Shown piece by piece: positions 58,183 through 64,000 of a DNA stretch of 64,000 nucleotides. The DNA lies in assembly GCA_000711775.1 (NCBI GenBank), contig ARYC01002748.1, positions 1-64,000 on the forward strand, given 5' to 3'. Within the stretch, counting starts at the first letter, position 1; every line of letters starts with the position of its first letter. The notes beneath the pieces were generated by a model. That model was not told the DNA's origin. It worked only from the letters and a program-made list of their open reading frames with translations, and ran no database searches. The translations under genes and the position numbers were made by a program. This DNA comes from Oxytricha trifallax. Taxonomy: Eukaryota > Ciliophora > Spirotrichea > Sporadotrichida > Oxytrichidae.

Positions 58183-60640
58183 TTTTATAGCATTTAAATT
58201 CATATATTCATTTTATGATATTAAAATTTATGCCTATATCTTGACAATTTGATTTATTATTTTATTTTATATTATTTATTGAAACTTTATTGAAATTGAA
58301 GATTTATTTAGCTAGTACAATTAGATTATAAGTTGATACTTTAAAATTTTAAAGAATTCTTATTTAATGTGCAGATATTAATAAGCCTGTTTGCTTGAGC
58401 CAGCTTCTCCAAAAGTCTTATTAAAATCTTTTATTTAATCTGTTGCAGTCAGAATGAATATTGGAATATTTATTCATTTCAGCCTTAATAAATAATATCC
58501 GAAGTCATCAAATTAATAAAAAGCAAGAATAATCCATGAAATAACTGCCTTAAGTGATTATCTTTATATAGTGCAAATTAAATAATTTACAATTTTAGAA
58601 TAAATTAAAAATTCTTAGATCATGTAATTTGAACTTACTCTTTTTTAATCTCCTATACAATTTTTAAGTTCAGCTCTCAGCAAATTCTGGAGATTTTTAT
58701 GAAACGCAAAAAAATATATATATAAGTGCTACAAAAAATTAATGTGCTACATAATTCTTAAATATACCTATTCTTGCAATAATGAATTAATAAAAATAAA
58801 ACTCAAGGTATATTATATTTATTTATAGCAAAACTTTCATTATATAATCTGCATTATAAATATATCGCACTAAATTATTTAAATCATCGCGCGGAAATTT
58901 TAATATTTAAGAGTTCTCTCATGTGATGGCTCCAGCATAGTTTTGGAATTGTGAAAATTTTGATGACAAAAAACTATTTAAAAAAATGTCATGCAATTTA
59001 CAAGACAACCTAACTCAAAAAAGAATTTATTTCTATCCACCGTGTAAATGTAATTGCTCCATCATAATTACAGACAAAATATATTATTATTATTATTATT
59101 ATTAAATTTGGAATGCAATTTAGCAAAATAATTCTTGAATTTACATTAACACTTTGACTTAATTTTTTATAAGAGATTTACTTCATTTTTATTGGAATAT
59201 ATTCATTGATTTTACTGATCAAAAGATGATCTTTATTTAATTCTAATTATAAAATATTCATTTAATTTACCGTACTCTTCATTATCATACTGTTTTTATT
59301 AATCAATTATTTATTTAGAAGAGCATCTGTGTTAGCTACATTAAAATCCTCAAATTATAACACATTTTAACTTGCCTACAAGTTAAATACATAATTACCC
59401 AAACAAACATAAATTACATTGATTTATTTATAAAATACATATTGATTATATTGAGTATACTCATTAGTATTAATTAGTCAATTCTGGATACATAGGAGAG
59501 ATTGGTATAATTCCTCAATTTTTAACTAAGTAATCTTATATTGAATTAATACACTCTTGATTGAATGCAAACTTACATTTATTTAGTTATTTATTCAAGA
59601 GTTTACACACAATTTATTTGTTGGGATAATGTAGTTAAGCTTTTATGCTTTATGATTAAGATTGCTATTCGAGAACACGGATATAGTGAATGGTTCGTTA
59701 ATGGTTTTATGATTTTAATGTCTTACTTGTTAAATGTTCAAATTCAACTGTTTTCAGGCCTAGAACATCATCTTCCTTTATTTTTGACTTGATCATGATT
59801 ACTTGAACTGGAAAATATTCCTTTCAATAGTAATCAATTCACATATTTATGATTTCAATAGTACCTTAGTTATCCCAAATTTCTTTTTGTCCATAACATG
59901 AGGCAAACTATTTACAGAACTAATATCACTAATTTGCCATTTTCTAGATTTAATATACATAATTCAGATTAAATACAAGCAAATACAACGAAGATTAAAT
60001 TATATTTTACTTTTTTTCATTTTTTTCTTAAATAAATTCGCTTCATTAAATAATAATAATAATTAAACTTATTCATTTAAATTAAAAACATTTTTATTTA
60101 ACTGTTTAATGGTTTATTATATATTCTATTAATCAGATCCTGAATATGTTGATACCCAAATATTCCAAATCAATTAATACCCCAAAGATATATTAATACT
60201 TAAAAGAGTAATTTTTTATATAAGAAAGTTGTTTAACTTAAATAAAAAAATCATTCATTTTTATAAAACTATTTAATTTGGATTATATTTCTTATAAATA
60301 AGTAAGTAAATTACATAACTGTAATAATAGTTTTAAGAATTATTATCTCTATTAAAAAAACAACAAATTCTAAATCCTCATTTAATAAGTTTTAATAGTA
60401 AAATAATTATTTTATAAATACTATTATAAAAATGCTAATGAATACATTATGATCTTTGAGTGGTTCCTTTACACGAGAACATCCTTGTTATTTAGTGATC
60501 CATTCCATCATAGCTATAAAAACTCACTATATGCTTTGGGAAAGTACTCCGGTAGGTATTAATTTAAAAATTGGGGTATGTGTGTGAAAAATGGTATTTA
60601 AACACAAAATAAATACGACTACATAAATAAGTATCACAAT
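57920..60640. other. AT-rich germline DNA with microsatellites
   Basis: (ATT)n at 58151-58183 and a shorter run at about 59085-59103. No gene supported. The 59565-59792 frame is judged chance. Confidence 0.5.
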
Positions 60641-60655
60641 GCTACCAAAGTATAA

Positions 60656-61036
60656 ATGATCAAAGCTATCGCAAATAGTTACTTGACTTTCTCTAACATT
60701 ATACAAAGATCTAGCACCTCAACGAAATTTAGAAAAGTTGTAAGTTCATTTTAAGAAGTCCTCCTACTTGAGGTGTAATAATCACACGATGTAAGTAAAT
60801 TAATTTTACTCTAAACTGCTTATTTCAGAATTCACAATTACTAAAAATATAGTAAGAATAGAAAGCATTTTATTCCTAGCTGCCAAAGAACAAAATACAT
60901 TCAATTCTAACAAACTTAAAGGCAGATCTTTAATGAAATAAGCTGTTTTTAGGGATTCACAAGCTTGACTCAAGAATACCAAAGTGATCTATTTGAAAAT
61001 ACTCATTCAAGAAAGAAGTCGAGTCATGCTAATTGA
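60656..61036 (+). CDS. Unknown ORF, 126 residues (MDS candidate)
   Basis: ATG 60656 to TGA 61034-61036. Begins MIKAIANSYLTFSNIIQRSS. Later NRKHFIPSCQRTKYIQ and GFTSLTQEYQSDLFENTHSR. After the stop, other frames look coding (APPVQLNEIQTHARGK; EETHIEIIDFIIATNQRFRN; WKFSISEIEVVYEIKNLHF), so the island probably spans 60650-61780 with shifts or IES breaks. Product unknown. Confidence 0.4.
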
Positions 61037-61462
61037 AAATCGCCAACGCACCTCCTGTCCAACTAAATGAAATTCAAACTCATGCCAGAGGAAAACAATA
61101 CAAGCTGCTGAGGAAACACATATTGAAATAATTGATTTCATCATTGCAACCAATCAAAGATTTAGAAATGTGCAGAGATAATTGAGAAAGTAGACATTAG
61201 AATGGGATAAATTATTAAGATTCTCAAATATCTCGCTCCCCAATATGCCCCACTCTTCTTGAGTCTCCATCCCCTACAATAACAATTAGCTGCTTGAATT
61301 GGTGATGAGATCCATTTCTAAAGTTGAGAATTACACATTGGAAGTTTTCAATATCTGAAATTGAAGTTGTGTATGAAATCAAAAATTTGCACTTCAACAA
61401 ATTAGAGGGGAGATTCTAAGAATTTTCTAAGAGCACAAGCAAAGATAGTGGAAGCAGTAATT

Positions 61463-61777
61463 ATGGATATAAAGTGGCATGTGAGTAACCTGGATACTGG
61501 AAAAATCTTTTTAACAGATGTGAGCCAACCAAAAGCTATTGATGAGAAGGTTAAGAGAAAGATGAGCATCAAGTCCAAATATTCCTCTTATCTTGATTGG
61601 AGAGGAGCTTTACTACAATATAAATAGCGTAAAAAGCGGACCAGTAAAGATGAACAATCCCAGAACTAATAGTGCATAAATATCGAATTTGGAATTAAAG
61701 TTTTCATTAATTATTCGATATTTATGCACTATAAGACTACAAATTAATTCAAATATTTTTATTTTTCAGTCATTTGA
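61463..61777 (+). CDS. Unknown ORF, 104 residues
   Basis: ATG 61463 to TGA 61775. MDIKWHVSNLDTGKIFLTDV then SQPKAIDEKVKRKMSIKSKY and SSYLDWRGALLQYKQRKKRT. The strongly basic C-terminal part precedes a hairpin. It could be the last segment of the gene whose earlier parts lie at 60.65-61.46 kb. Confidence 0.4.
61669..61732. terminator. Hairpin with 19-bp perfect arms (possible terminator)
   Basis: ATAGTGCATAAATATCGAA (61669-61687) pairs with TTCGATATTTATGCACTAT (61714-61732) around a 26-bp loop, at the end of a coding island. It could also be a small element remnant or an IES feature. Confidence 0.5.
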
Positions 61778-62580
61778 ACGAGAGTGTAGATAATGTTGAG
61801 CAGAATATTAAAATGACAAATAAAAAGATTATTCCCATCTTAGAAACACTCGAGTATTTATATTTTTAAGACTAAGTAATCAATATTAATGATTAACGAA
61901 GACAAAATCTTGTCGTTTATTTTATTTTATTTTTTCCTATTTTCAACATTCATTTACATTTTTTATTACACTTATAATACATCATTAAAGTCTATGTTAA
62001 GCTGGTTATTAATTTTATTTGATTATAAGCTAATAGGATCAATCTATGTATTATTTCTAAGCCTAAAATCACTATAAGATTAAAGAATATGTTTGACCAA
62101 GGAATTATTCGTATAGCACAAGACTTGATTTACTTAATCTTTATTTGAACTTCAAGAATAGATCTTTTTTAAAAGAAGTTTTTTGAATTTATCTAAAAAT
62201 AGTTTGGCTTAATCTTATTATTGAGTAGTAAGCATACTTAAAATTAAAGATAATTATAATTAAGTGTAAAAGGCTGTTGTTTCTTTTCTCCTTTAAACTA
62301 CAATTTAAGTGCTTTATTTGTTTATCTATAGTTTAATTAACTGATAATATATCGTCAAGTTTATTATTTATACTTGACATTCACTGGTTAATCAGTTACA
62401 TATACCATTCCTCTCATCTGAAAAATATTTGTCTATTTACTTTTAGTTTTCCATATATACTTTATAATAAAAGAATTTGAAAAATAGGTCAAAAGAAAAA
62501 TCAATAAAAAAAACAGCTATACCAAATTAGTTTTTAAATTACCGATAAGTTCTTCAACATTATAAAAATAGGCACTTAAT
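61778..62580. other. AT-rich spacer
   Basis: No supported gene. A hydrophobic frame at 61889-62077 is attributed to T-rich composition. Confidence 0.45.
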
Positions 62581-62584
62581 CATT

Positions 62585-63290
62585 TCAGCGGTAATAGCTG
62601 ATAACCCACATGCTGTAGTCTGTATTTCTCAATGTCTTGCCATGATTTTCAATGTATCTGAATGATGGCACAAAGGCTTTAGAAAGGGCTAGAACACCTG
62701 CCAATACAATTACTAAAGTAGATTGTCTTCCGATTTTCTTAGCTACTATAACTAAAGCGTAAATATCTCAGTCTGAGCCTACGCAGCACCAGGGTCCAAT
62801 CCAACCTTTAAATGGGAAATTGAGACTTTGTTAAATAATGTAGACGACAAATGTACCAGTAGTTGAGGAGAATCATGTACATACCAGTTGATGAGTCAAC
62901 TGAAGAGGGACTCTTTGATTCAAAATAAGGGTGCTGGAGATTGCTCTATCATTAAGACCAAGGCATACCAGGGTATTTCCTCCAACGAATGCAGAGTAAA
63001 CGACTGATCTAACAGTTTGCATATTGAATATAATATCCCCTGGAATTGGACCCTTGGCGACTTTAGAGCATGTTTAGCAATAATTCTCTTTGTAGCAATG
63101 ACATGAAAGATAGCAGTGGTAGAAGGCCCTGAATTCATTGCTTTCTCAGTATTTATCAACTTGTAATCTCTTGGAATCTGAGCGTGCTCCTCTTGGTGCG
63201 AAGAAGTCGTATTGGAGCTTTGAGATACCAGAGTGGTTGGGAATTTCATTGGTTGAGTAGCAAACAAGAATATTGCGCAAAGTAAACTGC
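62585..63290 (-). pseudogene. TauE/SafE-like transporter, C-terminal part, with in-frame TGAs
   Basis: One frame from about 63252 down to TGA 62587-62585 holds three internal TGAs. It reads CQTCSKVAKGPIPGDIIFNM, SAFVGGNTLVCLGLNDRAIS then STLILNQRVPLQLT, STTGTFVVYIIQQSLNFPFK then GWIGPW, and VIVAKKIGRQSTLVIVLAGV then LALSKAFVPSF. The pattern Gly-rich loop, short hydrophobic helix, 'VP..', 'TG..VVYI', 'KK.GR.S..V..LA' fits the second half of ciliate sulfite-exporter (TauE/SafE) membrane proteins. The usual GGG motif is altered. An overlapping frame at 63285-63100 resembles a leader (LLCAIFLFATQ). Decayed copy likely. Confidence 0.45.
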
Positions 63291-63531
63291 TTCAGGATTC
63301 CACAATTTCGTTATCCGTAATAACACTGCATTTCAATTGAAATTATTTTGATAGTGGGGGGAATCCGACTGGGAACCCTACACTACATTATTGAGGAAAG
63401 CGCAAAATCGTGAAAGGAAAAGGGCAGCAGCCTCTATATATTGTATTTTTAGCAGACATAATTTCTCCTCATATCCAAAACCAGCAAATAGTCTAAAACT
63501 ATCACATGGAAATTCAAATGGTCTAGAGTAA

Positions 63532-63700
63532 ATATTGATCCTCGATTATCTCGGCTCCTGGGATACTTGTCTGAGTCGGAAATTCCATCTCCTTGCGTCT
63601 TTTGATGGAGAATTGTGTGGTACCACTGGCAGCCCCCATTTGAGCTTCCACACTTTACTTTATTTGCAGCACTATTTTTTTCCCAAAATGCCTAAATTTG
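63532..63700 (+). other. Second copy of the dispersed 16.2-kb segment
   Basis: TTATCTCGGCTCCTGGGATA..TGTCTGAGTCGGAAATTCCATCTCC, then ATGGAGAATTGTGTGGTACC, parallels 16210-16310. Similarity fades after about 100-160 bp. Here the MEN.VVPL frame soon meets TGA. Confidence 0.55.
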
Positions 63701-63889
63701 CCAAGATAATCAGAGTGAACTCAAAAAGATGTAAGTCTGACAAGGCAGTAAGTGCTCTGAAGATTAAGAATATGTTAACAACGGCGATGAAGAAGGCAGC
63801 GACTCCTCACATTATAGCTGCAATTAAGATGGCCAGGATAACGTCAATGATACGAACCAGGAAGAAAGAGATGTTAATGTAAGTATAAC
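63688..63889 (+). CDS. Small basic protein segment (unknown)
   Basis: ATG 63688 gives MPKFAKIIRVNSKRCKSDKA, KNMLTTAMKKAATPHIIAAI, then RTRKKEMLM, where a GTAAGT donor-like site follows (the frame otherwise runs on to TGA at about 63898). Very rich in Lys/Arg/Ala. GC is higher than in the surroundings. The exon or MDS end is uncertain. Confidence 0.4.
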
Positions 63890-64000
63890 ACTCTGATTGA
63901 TGATTTTTTTATTTTATGAGGAGACGAAGAACTTCGTGATTGAATTGCATGACATTACTTAGAAATTGGCTATAAATTCATGGAAAAACACTTAAAAAAT

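Noticed and set aside
58151..58183. (ATT)n and (TA)n tracts as functional sites
   Set aside because: Ordinary microsatellites of AT-rich DNA with no positional link to genes.
1..64000. tRNA, rRNA or other structured RNA genes
   Set aside because: No cloverleaf with A/B box motifs or rRNA-like sequence was noticed by eye. A covariance-model scan would be needed to exclude small RNAs.

Overview
The window looks like germline (micronuclear) DNA of a spirotrich ciliate, most likely Oxytricha trifallax/Sterkiella or a close relative. Three things point there. TAA and TAG are read through as Gln in every convincing coding region, and only TGA ends them. Most of the sequence is very AT-rich, with small GC-richer coding islands broken by AT-rich inserts. 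Seven copies or parts of TBE (telomere-bearing element) transposons carry C4A4/G4T4 telomere-like termini and target-site copies of the ANT type. All translations below use TAA/TAG = Gln.

Layout. 1-4610: TBE A, reversed and running off the left edge, sits inside the zinc-finger/kinase gene of TBE B. 4611-8315: eleven degenerate ~70-bp tandem repeats, small coding-like islands, a 438-bp-arm inverted repeat, then a short hairpin repeat. 8316-12381: TBE C, full length. 12385-25970: AT-rich DNA with a compact mosaic of host gene segments at 14.88-18.16 kb, a small two-exon gene at about 19 kb and a decayed gene at about 25 kb. 25973-30132: TBE D, full length with an AAT target duplication. 30.5-31.2 kb: a broken host gene. 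33166-39028: TBE E, a 5.9-kb member of another subfamily with an extra gene. 39.8-48.8 kb: TBEs F and G, which are tandem copies of one ~4.5-kb unit. 50.2-50.7 kb: an unidentified ORF. 52337-56351: element H, a TBE-like transposon with no telomeric repeats, 53-bp perfect inverted termini and largely intact genes. 57-64 kb: AT-rich DNA with coding islands, including a degraded TauE/SafE-like transporter.

How the genes fit together. Every complete TBE has the same three-gene plan: a DD34E transposase ('42 kDa'), an unknown protein with a tiny intron ('22 kDa') facing it, and a C2H2 zinc-finger/kinase-like protein ('57 kDa'). In Oxytricha these germline transposases are known to take part in programmed genome rearrangement, and the elements are themselves eliminated from the somatic nucleus. 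Copies A-G are damaged to different degrees. Element H keeps an uninterrupted transposase with all three catalytic acids and an uninterrupted zinc-finger/pseudokinase frame, so it is the most interesting object here. Element E is second: its zinc-finger and kinase parts are separated by an additional ~440-480-residue gene.

The host-gene islands are probably macronuclear-destined segments (MDSs) or decayed paralogues of them. Exact MDS/IES boundaries cannot be set without the macronuclear sequence. With only TGA as stop, open frames of 150-200 codons are expected by chance in AT-rich DNA, so length alone was not accepted as evidence.
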